Positions 24,109 through 38,900 of a DNA stretch of 64,000 bases are shown here, piece by piece (position 1 is the stretch's first letter; each line of letters opens with the position of its first letter). The DNA comes from Tetrahymena thermophila SB210 (taxonomy: Eukaryota > Ciliophora > Oligohymenophorea > Hymenostomatida > Tetrahymenidae): the NCBI RefSeq assembly GCF_000189635.1, contig NW_002476426.1:434001-498000 (forward strand), read 5' to 3'. The notes under the pieces were generated by a model, which was given only the letters and a program-made list of their open reading frames with translations, was not told the origin of the DNA and did not search any database. Position numbers and translations under genes: made by a program.

Positions 24109-26833
24109 TCAATTTGTACTGTAATTTGTTGTTTTATCTTCTTCTAAAAATGATAAAGATTTTCGACTCCATTTTGTATCTTTTATGTACTAATCTATGA
24201 AAACCATAAGATCCTCCTTTTCCTTCTCTAGTTACAACGCTCTTCTTTCAGAATCAACTATTTAGTTACCTTAAAATATTATTTATATATAAGTTTTCTT
24301 TCAAAAAAAGGACTTACCTAAAAATGAGAATATCTTTTTTACTTGAGAGATGGAAGCACCAAAATCTTTTTTTAATTCAATTTATTTTATTGATATGTCT
24401 TCAATACAGGATTAAAGTCCCTAAAATATTTTATAAATAAATTAGAAAATATTTTAATAAAATTAAATAGAAAATAAATAAATATTTTTAAATTAAATAA
24501 ATTAAAAAAGGTTTTTTATTGATAATATGTGAAAATAAAAATGTTTACTTTGATTTAATCTTTAATTGTTTTTGTTTGAGTTGAAATAACTGATTTATAA
24601 ATAGATTTTAAATCTTAGATTTAAGAATTAAGTTAAGAATTCTATTATCTTTCTTGCTGTATCTGTCTTTGTAGGTTCTGTATTAATTAAGCATCTTCAG
24701 ATTATTTATTTGATTAATTCTTTATAAGAGTACTTGAAGGCGAGTAGATTGTAGTTTGCATAACAAATGGCTTTTAAATAGGAGATAAAGTTAAATCTAA
24801 AGTTTAATTGCCATTTTTAAAAGCAACTAGCTACTCTTTCAAAGCAGCATTTAGTGTTTTTTCTTTCAACAACTATGATTTACATAACTTTAGATTTTAT
24901 TCTAAACTGATTTTTTGCTTAGAAACTTCATCTATTTTTTATGATAATTCTTTTATTTCTAATTTTAAGCTTTGGATTTAATCTGCTTCACTTGTTTAAA
25001 CACTTTAGTACTCATTTTTTTCGCTTTGGAATTAATCTAAAATTCTTATTTGTTCTTCTATATTTTTAAAAAATAAAAGCTAAAATAAATTTTTAACAAT
25101 CTAAATTTAATGTACATCTTGGCTTTTACAAGCTGCTCTTTATATATCTCTATATTATATTCCCACTAGGAATCTAGTTGCTAATTTTTATTTTCTGTTT
25201 TATTTTATTATGTATTTCAGGACTAAGTAATCCATTTGTAAGATTTAAAATACTTTTTTCGCTTACACTTAAACTCTTGTTAGATCCCGAAGTGTGAAGA
25301 AAATCTAAGTGAATATTTCTATTTGGGTATTTCGTTTTTCTATATTTTTGTTCTTAGAATCTGTCTTATTATGAGGTGTTTAACTGTATTACTTTCTTTA
25401 AATTCTTATAAGAATCATTTAAAGTATCTTTTTAAAAGAGTATTTTGTTAGTGTTTGAAGGTTCTATCCTTCCATTTATAGGAGATTGAATCTTTTTAAA
25501 ATCTGAAGCTTCTGAATTATTAATTTTATTAGCTGCACCTACCGTTTAAATTTCGTTATATTGATACTAAACTCTTTTATATGTGTTTTAGTTTTAAGAC
25601 TTTTACTAATCTACCTTAAACTAATTTAAATTAATATTTGAACTTTTCCATTCAATGTATTAAACATCATTCTCTCTATTTAAAGCTTTATTTGCTACTA
25701 TATCTTCTTAATTAACCAAAGATCTTGCTATCCTATTAAATATTTTATTCTTTAAATATGTATTTAGGGTAAGCTTTTCTTTTTAGTTTGCATACTGCAT
25801 TAATTTCATTTTCGCTTTTGAAAAACATAACTGACGATTCTAAATTTTTTAAAAATAGTAAATATCATACTTTTGTAATTTTTATTACTGTGATATAAGA
25901 TCTGACTGGATGATTTATATAGACTAGTATGTCCTGTAATATTTATAAAAACTATTTCAAATCAATAAACCTTTAAGTAGAGAAATCTAGACATTATTCC
26001 TAACTTTAAATCATATAATAAATAGAAAGACAACATTCAAACTTTAATCCTGGATAAAATCTATATCTTTATAAATTCTAGCTTTTAAATCCATACTAAA
26101 TATCAGTGATATCCCTTAAACTAACTTTTATATAGTTAATATAAGCATTTATTTATACAAATAATTTTATTTGAAAATTGGAAATGGCGTAACAAATAAT
26201 CATCTAAATTTACTTTTTGAATAAGAGGAAGAAATTTAATTCTCATTACTCCATCTCAATTCTTGCTTTTCCCAATTAATCCAAACAGATTTTACTTTGC
26301 ATGAAGTCTTCTATTTTATACTGTACTTCTGAAATATATATTTAAATTAATCCATATTTTTAATATGTTCAATCATATTTATGGAGTGTTGCCTTTAAAA
26401 TTTAGTTAGCTAAACAAGCAATTTTTCAATATTAAAATTCACAAATTCTAGTTTAATTATTTGAGGAAGATTTTATTCAATGATAAACTTATCATTTTCT
26501 ACCCTAAAAACTAAGCTTTAATTTATTGGTATCAAGTGTAAAGTGGCAGAAGTCTTTTTAATAAAAAATATTTTATAACTTTTGAATATGCTGCTTCAAA
26601 ATCAAATAATAAATAATAAAAGTAATATAATTTATTATTAATGAATAGAATAATTTACAATTAAGTGCTAAATAAATATTATATTTTAAGGATGGAGAAT
26701 AAGCCTATACTTTTAGTTATCTACTACTTACTTTAAGATTATTTAATAGAAATTCATTTTTAAATAAAGTTTGTTTTTGTTTTGCTAATTCTTAATAATT
26801 AAGCTTAAAAAAAATCAAATCTTTTTAATATAA
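24109..26833 (-). CDS. Unrecognised coiled-coil protein
   Basis: Stop TGA 24111-24109. The 5' end is uncertain: the last supported exon opens after a TGA at 26834-26836 and has no in-frame ATG, so a first exon may lie upstream. The N-terminal third is ordered (FRVENDKFIIEQNLPQIIKL, then FNIEKLLVQLTKFQRQHSIN). The middle is Lys/Gln/Asn-rich. From about 25040 to 24580 it is a long coiled coil (LKLEIKELSQKIDEVSKQ, LKEQLVAFKNG, LIQNLQRQIQQERQQNSQ). Several short introns, for example 24281-24321. No signal peptide. Likely cytoskeletal or scaffold, but no family is recognised. Confidence 0.6.
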
Positions 26834-27494
26834 TCAAGCTTATTTTTATATTGAGTCTATCTCCCCAGAAAATATTTAAATTCCAGTAATATCTTAACTA
26901 ATAATAAGCAATCAAACTACAAAATAATCAATTATTATAAAATAACATTACAATTTACTGTTTAATTCATTTTAAATTATAAACAAAAAATTCTAATTTT
27001 GCTAAATAATAATAATCAAATTTAATTTGATTTTCACATTTTTTATAAAATAATGATGTTCCTAATAAAGAAAATCATATATGAGTATCGTGTAAATTAA
27101 GTAATAAGAAAATATGTATTTCGTTTTGAGGGTTAAATTTCTAAAAAATAGAAAATAAATTTAAAAACATTTTTTAATAAAAAATTATTTGTTTGAAAAA
27201 TCTTTATCAAAAATCTATTGTCTACTTGAAATAGTTAATATCTTTAAATTACTAATATCAAAAAAAGTTCAAAAGTTAAATCTATTATAATTTAGTAATT
27301 ATTTTATTAAATTTAGCTAATAAATGCTAATCGTTTACAAACTTCTAAGAAAAAGAAAGTTGAAAGTTATCTTAGTTAGAAACAATTTATGGATTTAAAC
27401 AAAAAAAATTAGTTCTAAAAATAGAGGAATAAGTATTTAATTCACTCATGCTTAAAGATGTTATTTGCTTTAAAATAATTAATTGAGCAAGTAA
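26834..27494. other. Intergenic spacer
   Basis: AT-rich region between two tandem minus-strand genes. It may hide a first exon of the coiled-coil gene. No other signal seen. Confidence 0.4.
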
Positions 27495-29108
27495 TCATGA
27501 TATTTAAGAGAAGGAGTTTTCATTGTCATTTTATGGCTATTGATTTTTTTTTAATTGTTTCTCCTCTTTTTCATCAATTTTTTCAAGTGAACATTAGCTA
27601 GGTTATTTTGAGCTACTTTACTATTCTTAGGTGGTGATTGGTTCCTTTCTATCCTTAAATTTTTCTTTAATATCTTTAAAATGGGCTTTAATTTCTTTAT
27701 CAGAATAAATTCTAATTAAAATTTTATCTCCTTTCTGTCCATTTTTGAAATTTAAATCTTCTATGAATACTTATTTCTATGATTAATCTTAATTTTCTAA
27801 TAAAATTATAATTTTTAATTTTGTATTTTGAAAACTTTATTCTACATATTATATAAATTATTCAACTTCTTAATTAAATTCAAAGTAACCATCAAACATT
27901 AATTTCAAAAATATTCTATTTTCATATTATTATATAATTTATTGACCAGCTTTAAACATTTCATTTTTAGATCTATTTTTCTTAATCTCATCTATAATAT
28001 TATCATCTAAATAGTTAAATTCCCTAATTTACTCTTTTTTATCAAGTAAGTATTTTTTTTTATCATGATGATTTTGATAATTTTTGTATGCTTCTTTTTA
28101 AAAAAAAGAAATGTGACTCGTCAAGAAATCAAAAACACTTTCAAATACATCATAAAATGTGAGTGAAATTCCCATGTTAGCTTTATGATATTTAAGTATT
28201 TTGTCATGATGTTTTTTTTCGTCTTCAAAGTTCTTAATTTGATTTAATTTCAAATCACAAATTTAAGGATCTTTTTGATTTTTGGGTGTGTATATTTATG
28301 TATGAATAAAAATATAGTAATATTCTTTATTTATTGGCTTGCCAAGTATTGCAAAATTAACTCTAAATTGTTTTTCTAGTCTAATTATATCAAAATTATA
28401 TTTCCCTTTATCGCTTTTATCTTAATTTTTCACTATTTTGAAAATCCAATAAGGGTATTTTTTTTTAAATTCATTATCTTTTTTTCCCCATTCATCTTAA
28501 GAAATTCCCAAAATCATATATTTGATCACTTCAACCTATTCATCATTAAATGTTTTTTCTGCTTTATTTTCACTCAATTAATTGTTGCTTAGTTATTAAT
28601 TTAATAAAATTATTTCTAATAATTGAACGCTTCTATCGTTCTTTGGGCAAATTTCATAGTTTTAATTTTTAAGTAGCTTTTTTATAATCTTTCGGAATGG
28701 AAGTTAGCCAAGATTATAACTAAGAGCAGCAACTTAGGTTAAGCAAATAATATCTTTAAAGTGATCTTTAGAGTTTCCATCAATAAATTTTGAAAAAAGT
28801 TCATTATTGCTATTTGTTTCTTCTATGAAAAGCATATACATCTTTGCTAAATGAGCAGCTCCAATAGATAAATCAAAGAAAGAGAAAGTGGCACCCATAT
28901 ATACTCCATATAAAAATTCATTATACTTAATATTTCTCAATCTTTGAAATTATTCAGTATCTATAATTTTCCATAAAATTGCTGGTAACAAAATATGATC
29001 ATGAACAGGATCAAAAATAGTCCTAATTTATTTAGATTTATTATTTTCTTAAGCTGTAAAAATAGTTTCATTAACTTCATATGTTTCTTCAAAATTTTAA
29101 TTAGCCAT
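27495..29108 (-). CDS. SAMHD1-like HD-domain protein lacking the HD metal-binding residues
   Basis: Single exon, 537 codons, ATG 29108-29106, TGA 27497-27495. SAMHD1-type enzymes are dNTP triphosphohydrolases. The start of the domain is clear: FDPVHDHILLPAILWKIIDT then EQFQRLRNIK (SAMHD1: [29 protein letters not shown]). The next motif, RFEHSLG in SAMHD1, is FFDLSIG here (about residue 78), so the first metal histidine is gone. The diagnostic HD motif, CHDLGHGPF in SAMHD1, is SYNLGQLPF here (about residue 131), so His-Asp is Tyr-Asn. The later region has RLEKQFRVNFAILGKPINKE, in the place of the SAMHD1 helical lobe. The C-terminal 60 residues are Lys/Glu/Gln-rich and disordered. Inferred: a pseudoenzyme, perhaps a nucleotide- or nucleic-acid-binding regulator. 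Confidence 0.75.
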
Positions 29109-29919
29109 GTCTTTTACTTTAGGATTTGCTTTTTTTGATTTAATTTTATTGATTATTAAATTATTTATAAAACAAAGTTTTGTAAATCATATTTTATATC
29201 TGAAAATAAAATTTAGCAGTTAATAAAAATTAAATATTAAAATTTTTAAAAAAATATAATATTAATATTTATTTATATTATTTTTTTTACTTTTTAGAGA
29301 TTAAGTCAGCTGTAAGTATTTATTTTTTTAAAAATGAATAATTTTTTCAGCATTTTACATTCATAAGAACTACAATAGCTCAAAGGTATAAATATTTACA
29401 ATATCTATAGGAGTTCACTTATAATAAAATCCCTTGTATAATTAATTCTAATTTTCTATTTGCTGAATAATTTCAAATAGTTAGTATTATCAAAGAGTAA
29501 AAGTATAAATGGATTTGATTCAATTTGAATTAAATTTTACTATCAATCTTCATTTATTAATAAATATCCACCACTCCATGATTTAAAAAAATATTTAGGA
29601 AAAGCGGCTAATTATACATTTTTCAAAAATAAACTTAGTGTGATAACCTACTTGAAACTTATTTTCCAACTATATAAAATAAATAAATCTAAATTGTTTG
29701 ATATTCAATATAATAAACCAAATAAGAAAAATAAAAAACGAACAATAATTAAAAAAAGACTTTTTAAAATTTTATTTTTCTCACTTTTTATTTATAAAAA
29801 TATACAATATCTTCAACTAAATTTTAATAATTAATTTTATTATTTTTTGAATTATATTTACTAAAAAATACTAATAAATAAAAACTTCATAATTAAATAC
29901 AAATACATTAAGTTTTCAA
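29109..29919. other. Intergenic spacer
   Basis: AT-rich spacer between tandem minus-strand genes. Open frames here are short and Phe/Lys/Asn/Ile-rich, as expected by chance. Confidence 0.5.
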
Positions 29920-32900
29920 TCAAAATTCTTATTCATTTTGTCTAATTCCAACATAATTGCTTATCAATAAGTCGTAATACCCATTTATTTTGAAGAAATA
30001 AGAAAGCTTTTCTTTATTTTTCAAAGCATAATGCGCAATAAGAAAAATCAAAGAGTCTAAAATAGCAATATCTATAATAATAGATATTACGCACGAAATT
30101 ATGAAATCTAAGTTTTTATTTGTATCAATTAAATTTCCAGCAACAGACAATCCTATACCCTCTATAAGATAAAGAACAGAACATATTATATAGAAAGTCA
30201 TTTTAAATTATCTTAGATCATAATTCATATTTATTTAGTCAACTTAAGATAAATATTTTTAATTAGGGTAAGAGTTTGTTACTTTCTAATATTTTTTATG
30301 ATTGTAGATCCTAAAGATAAGTGAATGGAAGGCGCTACTTACTAATATGCAAATAATAACCCTTAAAGCTACATTCAACGTATCTAAAAAGCAGTTAATA
30401 AATAATATTCCTATTATTTAAATAAAGAGCTAGAGTATTTTCATCGAGGATGACACTTCTTAAGTGTTTTGTCCAAAAATGATAGAAAGCAAGGGGTGAT
30501 AGGTTAAATGTCTCTTTTGTTCAGCTACAACTTTATCGCTTTAAATCCAGATAGAAGTATATGAGAATATTATGTAAAGACCTAAATATTTTCATTTTTT
30601 AATTTTATCATTAAAAATTATATGAAAATAAATCATTTTAATTTAAAATAAAAAATTTTAATTAATTACCTAATATTATTAATAACGCGTAAAGGCCGAT
30701 GGGGTTTGGAAACCATTTACTTGGCTATACAACTTCAGGAGTATCTGGAATAACTATTCCATCTTTGTGGTTATTTAAAAATTCTTGTAAATTACTCCAT
30801 CCATTTGCATTTAAGATATCTAATTGTGTAGGTTTTTACTACAAATTATATGGGATAGATTATACAGAAAATGTAGTTAAATGAGTGCATGAACAAACTA
30901 TTTATGTTAGTGTCTCTGAAACAAATTAACAGCCATCTTCCTACCATTTGTTTGTATACTCTTATAAGTAAGTACATCTGTAATACTTTTGACCAGAATT
31001 TCCTGTTACAGTGTTATAGTTGTAGTTCTTAGGTAACTAAATTAGCATACCCTAATCAAATGAAGAAATATCTATAATAGCTCCCAATCCATCAATTAGG
31101 CTCAGAGAGCTAAACAATGAAGTCGAGAATTAGCCATAGCTGGTGTATTAGTTATAAATATTATATTTTTACTATATTGATACAAAGTACATCACAGTTG
31201 AGTTGTTCTACAAATAGGAAAGAGGAATTTAATAGGTTGCATTACTAAGTTAAGATTATATGGTAAAAACGTTTTTGGTAGAACCAGATATAGCTTAGTT
31301 ATTCAAATAAATAACTTCAAATTTAGAAAATAATCCATCTTCATAGTAATTCTTTTGTCCTGCAAGATATTGAGTTGATAAAAATATGTTTTATTCGTAC
31401 ATTGAAATTAATTTATCTATATTTGCCTTATCTATTATTGAGAGAGCTGAAGTGCTAAACATACTTCTTAAAATATTTTGAATAGTATCTTATATTATTG
31501 GGAAAGAAGTAGCAGTAAGTTGTATCTAAGTAGTACCTTATTATAGAATGTAAAAGAAAACACTAATCAGAATTCTTAAATCTTCAAGGGATAAAATCCC
31601 TTTGGCAATGCTTAAATTGTGGATTATACTTAATTTAAGTAAATTTGATTGCATATTAGTACTTTGTGATGTTATTAAACTTGAAGAAGTAACAGAGCTA
31701 ATCAAATTTTTAATACTACCAAATTCTGTACCAAGATACTCACAATTATCTCCACTGTAATCCTTATTACATATGCATTTTCTAATATAAGACTTGCTTT
31801 CAGCACAAGTTCCTTAGTTGCTACAAAAGAACGATTGATTGCATGTACTCTAGTAATTGCCATTCAAAGAATCATAGACATCAAAAAAGCTTTGGAACGC
31901 AATTTAGTTCTTTTTATTTATTAAAATATTAATTTGTAAGTAATAAAAAAGTTTTAAATTAATTTGTAAATTTTTGTTAAAAAGAATTTAATTGCTCTAT
32001 TTTAAATTTACTTTTATTTATTTTATTATTCATTAAAATTTCTAAATAAAAATATAAAATAATTTATTTACCTTTTGAGTTGTTTTGAAGTCAGATAAGT
32101 AAGATTAATAAAACAGATTAGTTAAGTAATTAATATCATCTAATGAGCTAAATAAGAATTTAGCAGAAGTGACTGTTGAATTTATTTATTAAATAGCTTT
32201 TTGTTTTGATATTGTACCTTATGTTGTTATTTATGTTGAGGATTACACAGAAACCTGAGAGCTTGCTGTGTAAGCAATAACTTAAGGAATGTAAGTTTAA
32301 ATTTCTAACTGATTTTGTAATAAATATGTGTACTGTATAGGCTATGAGGTACTTAGCTGCTAAGCTACTAAGATGCTTACTAAATTAGTCTAAGAATTTA
32401 TTAAAACGATGTCAAACATAATATTTTATCCACTATCGCTTGTAGAGAATCCGCTGATAGTAAATTGGTAAGCTTGAATAGTTGTATCTAGCTTATATTA
32501 CTACTGTATTTTCTAAACGCTTAATGTGCCTTAATTAATTTAAAATTAATTTTAATTTTTAATAAATAAATAAAAAAATTACCTTTTTAGATTTAAGATG
32601 AAGTTTTAAATTGTAGTTATTTATCGCAAACATCAGATGAACCTGTTAGTGTTCCGTGAAGAGATAATTAATATTGAGTTCCAGCTTATAAAGTATTTGG
32701 AGGTAAAATCAAAACCTTTTAGGTATTAAAAACACCACTAGGAATTCCTTATTAGTTTACTGTAAGGATTTATTAACCTTATGGTTGAGAAGAGAGAGTC
32801 CACACCATAGTAGATATAGGTTAAGTAGTTGCCAAATATCCTTAAAAAGAAAGAGGTTTTGTGGGATCTAATACTGAAGATGATTGGAGATTATTTATTT

Positions 32901-35900
32901 AACAAAAAATATTATTTGATTTAATACAAGTATTACTGCTAGTGCTACCTATAAAACCATTTGGGCAGGATGCTAAACATTGATTTCCATATAGATATAA
33001 TGGAGCAGCGCAGCTTGTGCAATTTTGGGTACATTAAATGCACTAGTTTAAAATGTTAGATTAATTTTATTGGTCCTATGCAGAGCTAGGAATGTACCCA
33101 GTAGGACATACTTTAAAGCACCTTGTTACTACTTACCCATTTGCATAGTAATTTGTGAAAAAATAATTTGAATCACATAAGCTGCAATTTGAGCTTGTTT
33201 AATTACAGCTTAAGCATCCTTAGTCACATGGAGAACAGTTCTTTACATTTTTGTAAATAAAAAAACTTATTTTAAAAATATCAAAAATGATTTAATTACA
33301 TTATTCTTATCTAAGAAGTATGACCCAATACATTGATTAGGATCAACACAAACTCCTTCTTTCACCACTTTAGATGGGTCTTAACATGATAGGCAATCAA
33401 ATTAATAAGGTCCATTACAAGTAGAGCATGAAGTATCACAATTTTAGCACATCTAAGTAATCTAATTTCCAAACATGCCTATTGGACATTTAGTTGTACA
33501 ACCAGAATTTATAAGATAAGTGCCACTTTAACATTGTTGGCAGGTAGTTGAGTTGGTACATTATTAACAATACTAAGAGCAAGGGCTACAATCACTAGCA
33601 TTTGAATAATATCCTAAATTGCACTAAGTGCATGTATCAATTTTACCAGAACATATCAAGCATTTTTAAGCACATTAAATGCAAGAGGGTGATTGCTTAA
33701 TATCTCCTAAATATCCGCTTGGACATGTTTTATAGCAAGCCTGCTGATAGAAAAAATAACCTTAAGTAGAATCACACTGATTACAATTTTGCAAACTGGT
33801 ACAATCTATACAACCTGTCATGCAAGCTTTTTAAAAATTAAAATTAATTTAGTAAAAATATTTTTCATAATTTTTTTTTACGTTAGCAAGAATGATTATA
33901 CAAGTAATATCCCTTGTTGCAAGAGTTACATTAATTATTTTTAGGATTAAAACAAGTGGCACATTTAGAGTCACATGCTAATTAATATTTTCATATAAAT
34001 ATTTAATTTTTGTGAAGTCAATTATGTTAATTTTACGTTTGCAAGTGTTTGTTAAATCATCTCCATAAAATCCATCAGGACAGCTCTTTGTTGCAACACA
34101 TTATTTAGATTAGGTTAAGTAATAACCAGGATTACAAGCAGAACAAGATGATGGAGTAGAGTCTTTACACTAAGAGCAAGTGCTGTAACATTCTTTATAT
34201 AAAAAATAATTAAAATCCTTTCAAAAAAAGAAAATGATAAATAATTTACATGAACAAACTTAAATGTTATTCTAGGTAGTAGGAAAATAGCCTGGATCAC
34301 ATGTTAAAACGCATTTTGATGGAGACTAAAAGTAATATTAAAGGCTAGTATCACAAAGTTAGCAATTCGTAGGTGTATTTTTACATTATAGACAACCTGT
34401 TGCGCAAGGCATGCATATTCCTGAACTACTATCTGGAATCATAAATTTGGCTAAACAATCTTACTAAGAGATACATTATTTGTTATATGCAAACAGTCCC
34501 AATTTGCAAGCAGTACAAGACATAGAATCATCTTTACATAAATAGCAACTTTAATCGCATTCTTTATTATATAAAAATACATTTTTTATAATGAAATTTC
34601 ATTAAATTGCTTTCAAACTCAAGTATTTTATTTATCAAATGAATATAATTTACTTTAGCAGCTTAACAAGTTTGCCTGATCTTTATAATCAAAGTATCCA
34701 TCACCGCAATACTAACTTGCCTAAATGCAAATATTATTTTTTAACTTTTAACCTGATTTACAGCTAGTACAATTTGTTGATGTTCCAGAGCAAGAATAGC
34801 AAGAGGCATCACAAACTTAAAAATGAAAAAATAATAATTTAGATAGATTTAAGATAAAAAATAAATAAATTTACTTTAGCATTTTAGACTATTTCTATCT
34901 CCATAGTATCCCAAGCCACAACTATTTTAGTCAACACAGGTCTATGGGCTTGTTGTTGTTTTAAGGTAAAATCCACTATAGCATGAAGTACAATTGTCTG
35001 TTGTTTATGAGCAAGTCAAGCAGGGTTAAGTGCAAGATTAGCATACATATGGTTAATTTGCTCCTCCTTATTGAATATAGCCATCTAAGCATGATTAAGT
35101 GCAGTAACCAGAAGCTGCGTTTGCTATAGTTTTCTATAAATAAAATTAAATTCCTTGATATACAGTACACTAAGTGCAATCTAATAAACTTGCTGAGTTA
35201 CAAGCAGAGCAATATGGATGGCATTCACTGCAAATATTTCCAGCAGGGTTGTTAAAATAACCAATTATATGATTTTGATCCAATTAATCTGGTTAAGCCA
35301 TAGCTGTGCAGTTAGTTGTGCAGGTTAAGTAATTTTAATTAGCAACAACTGGTCCCCTGAAATATTTAGCTGCACAACTTGTGCAACCACTGTTTGTTTA
35401 ACATGTAGCACATTATTATGGACACTCTATTTTTTTATTGTTTGTTTATAAGCATTATGTAACATGATTTATTTAAGTAAAAGTGAATTATTTTTACATT
35501 AGCATTAAATTGGTGTGACATTTACGTTTAAGTAGTATCCCATGCTGCAACTAAGAACACAAGAAAAAATATTTAAGTTCGTGCTATCAAATATTTAAAT
35601 GGTAGCCCCATTTTAGCATGCTGTGGTACAATCGTTCATAGTCCCTGCCACACATTCCTTGCAAGTTGTATAGCATTTATCACATGTATTCGTAGTTTTG
35701 TTTTGGAAATATCCAGAAGAACATTATTATACGCACTATTACAAATTTGAATCTAAAAATGAGCCTGAAGAACAAGATGTGCACTGTTTGCCATTCGGAG
35801 TTGTCAAAGTCTTAGAGTAAGATTAGCATCCTAAGCAGTTCGGATCACATTCTTTATTTTTCAGATAAAACAACATTAAAAATTTTATTTCGAGTTATTT

Positions 35901-38900
35901 ATTAATATATTTATTTAAGTATCAATTCAATAATTTACTTAAACATTAAATGTTAAGATCTGTGGGCTTAGGCAATTAAACAAAATAATATCCTAGTTTG
36001 CATGAGTCAGAGTAATAGGTTGAAGAATCACCTGAATTTAAGAAAGTATGTAAATTATCAGCTGCTGTACACTGCTAATAAGTATTTCCATTGCATAAAG
36101 TACAACCTGTTGGACAAGCTAAATAATTAAATAGAATAGAAATTGAATGGATATATTTATTTAAAATTTAATTTATTACGGGAACATTATTTGAGAGCAG
36201 CATTAACGTAAAACCCTATATTACTAATAATATCTATTTGATAAAAAATCTTTCAATACAAGAATTAATACAAAAAAATAGTATGAACTTGAAATTGGAG
36301 TGCTTTAAATATTTCCATTAGAGTCCAAAGAAGCGTAGTTAATACAATCATTAGAGCATAATGTAATGGGGTTATTATTTTTATCAAATGCATTAAGTTA
36401 ATTATAGGTACTGGCACATTATAAGCAATTATCAGCAGAGTTTTAGCAAGTAGCACATATCTAACTTGAGCATGCCTAGCATTAATATGTAGCAGCATTA
36501 CCAAAGTAACCTGCTCTACATTATGTAACACAAGATTAGATAGAGTTTTAAAAATCTTAAAATATTTAAGAGGCTACACCGTTTTGATTTACAATTCTAT
36601 CCTTACAAACACTGCATGTATATTGATTTTGGGAATTAAGACTGCAAGCAAGGCAATTATTATCACATTCTATTAATATTTTTATATTTTTCAAATTTAT
36701 TTAACTTTTAAATCAAAATAATTTTTTTACTCACACATTAATTTATAGGTACAACTTGGAGATATTACCCATAATCGCAATTCTACACACATTATCCATT
36801 AATACCTAAGTTTTTAGTGCCGCATTATGTACACCCATTTGTATTGCATGTTAAACAATCACTATCATAATTAGAGCATGAAACACATTATTATAGATTA
36901 GAAAGAGCATAATTAGAGTTGCATTAAGTACACTATTGTGCATTAGTACATGCAGAACAATTATTTCCACATTCTTTTTAATTTAAAATTGTAAAATAGA
37001 AATAAATAAGATGTTTAATAAAATAAAAACGGCTTTTTATTTTTTATCGAATGATTAATTTTTTCAAAAAAATTTTATTGAGTTTTTGATTTTATAATAG
37101 AATAAATTTTAACATTTAAAAGTAAGGAAAAGTAAAAAGAATAAATAATGATGAAGAGAGTAATTTTTTTTAGATTCGTTTTTATTTGCCTAATTTTTAT
37201 TATTATATTGCTTAAAAATGGATTAATAACATTTACATGTGCATTAAGTCTAATATTGTGATATTTATTTTGCATATTATCCTGATTAGCAAGTAATGCA
37301 ATTAGCTGGAGCAAACTAACATTATAAGCAATTTACTGTGTCTGAACATGGGATCATATTTAATATTGCGTTTTAGCAAAATAGAGAAGCTTAGTTTAAA
37401 TTTAAATAATTGCCACCACAAGAACCAGAGCAAAAAGAATTAGTATTTTAATTTTCCAGTACATAACTACCCGCATCTTTACAAAAGACACAATATCTGG
37501 CAAAAGGATAATTTTTATTGCCACTATTAGATATAGGAGTATTTAAATCCATCAAAGTATATAAGCAATCATCTTAAGAATTTCTATAGAATAAACCACC
37601 TTTAGATACAAATACGTTATAAATCAAAATATTAGTTTAAGCTTTGCCGAAATACAGATAATAATTGTTATTTGTTATATCAATTGGTGATGATAGAGGA
37701 ACCCATTAAAAATCATAATAATGAGAATCATCTAATTGATTTCTAACAGTTGTTAAATAGTATTTAACCATCAAAACAGTATTTCCAAGAGCTTTATAGA
37801 GAAATATAAATAAATTGTAAGACTAGTTTTTAGTTAATTACTCCGGATTATTTAAATTTGCAAATTTATAGGTAAAGCCATTGAAAGTTATTCTTAAATT
37901 GTTATTTAAAACATCTACAACTATTCTATTACTGTTTAAGGGATTTGTCTATATTTTTAATTATTTTAACTTTTATTAATATTTATTTTAAAATATTTTT
38001 AGGATCTTACTGGAATTATTTATAAGAGTATTTATGATAAAGGCCAATCCACAGAAGTTGTAAATGAAAACGAAATAAATGTAAATCCATCTATTATAAA
38101 GCTGTTAACATTTTAACTCGACTTGTAATTTGTAAAATTATATGAGTTAGGATACTATATCGACATTCCTAGCTGGCTATTGATCTGTTTATTTATTTAT
38201 TTAATTAATTATATATATTTAATTATTAATTTCGTAAATAAAAAAAAATATTTAAATTCTATTACAGAAAGGTATTCTCTATAAATTTATGTAAACTTTC
38301 CTATCATTAAAAGTTTATTTATTGAGTTTATATCTTCATAATATGAATTAACATAAACTCTAGGAATGCTCACAGCTCCAAACCAATTAGCGAAGGCTGG
38401 TCTCAAAACTCCTCCTAAAAATATTGTAAAACTAGAACCTAAATTGTTATTGGCAGTAGTTCCTGTTGATACTGCTTAAAAAGCCTAGGCTTGGATAGAA
38501 GGAGAATAAATGTAACAAGAAGTTCTGAAACTTTATAAATTAATTCCATGATATATAAAAAACCAATTTGAACCGTCAACAACCTATTTAGAAAAGTAAA
38601 TATAAAATTTTTATGTTAATCTCAACCTCAATTTAATTTTTTAAACTAATCAACTAATAAACTAACAAAGCCAATAAAATATATACGGGAAGATTGCCTT
38701 GAAAGCATTGAGAACCTGATGCTAAGAAAGTCTCAAATGTAACTTGCAGACCATTTGTCATATTTTAAGCACTGAATAGGAGTCTTACGTTTCTTGAGTC
38801 AGAATAGTCAATATTTCCGTTTCTAAATATAATAAGATCATTTTATATATGTTTAATTAGATACTCTTAAGTAATTAAATTATCAAAATAAAATTATTTT

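Noticed and set aside
29929..30201. Separate 90-residue membrane protein
   Set aside because: The same frame continues upstream without TGA into the polycystin-like gene and downstream past a TAA (Gln), so it is that gene's C-terminus.
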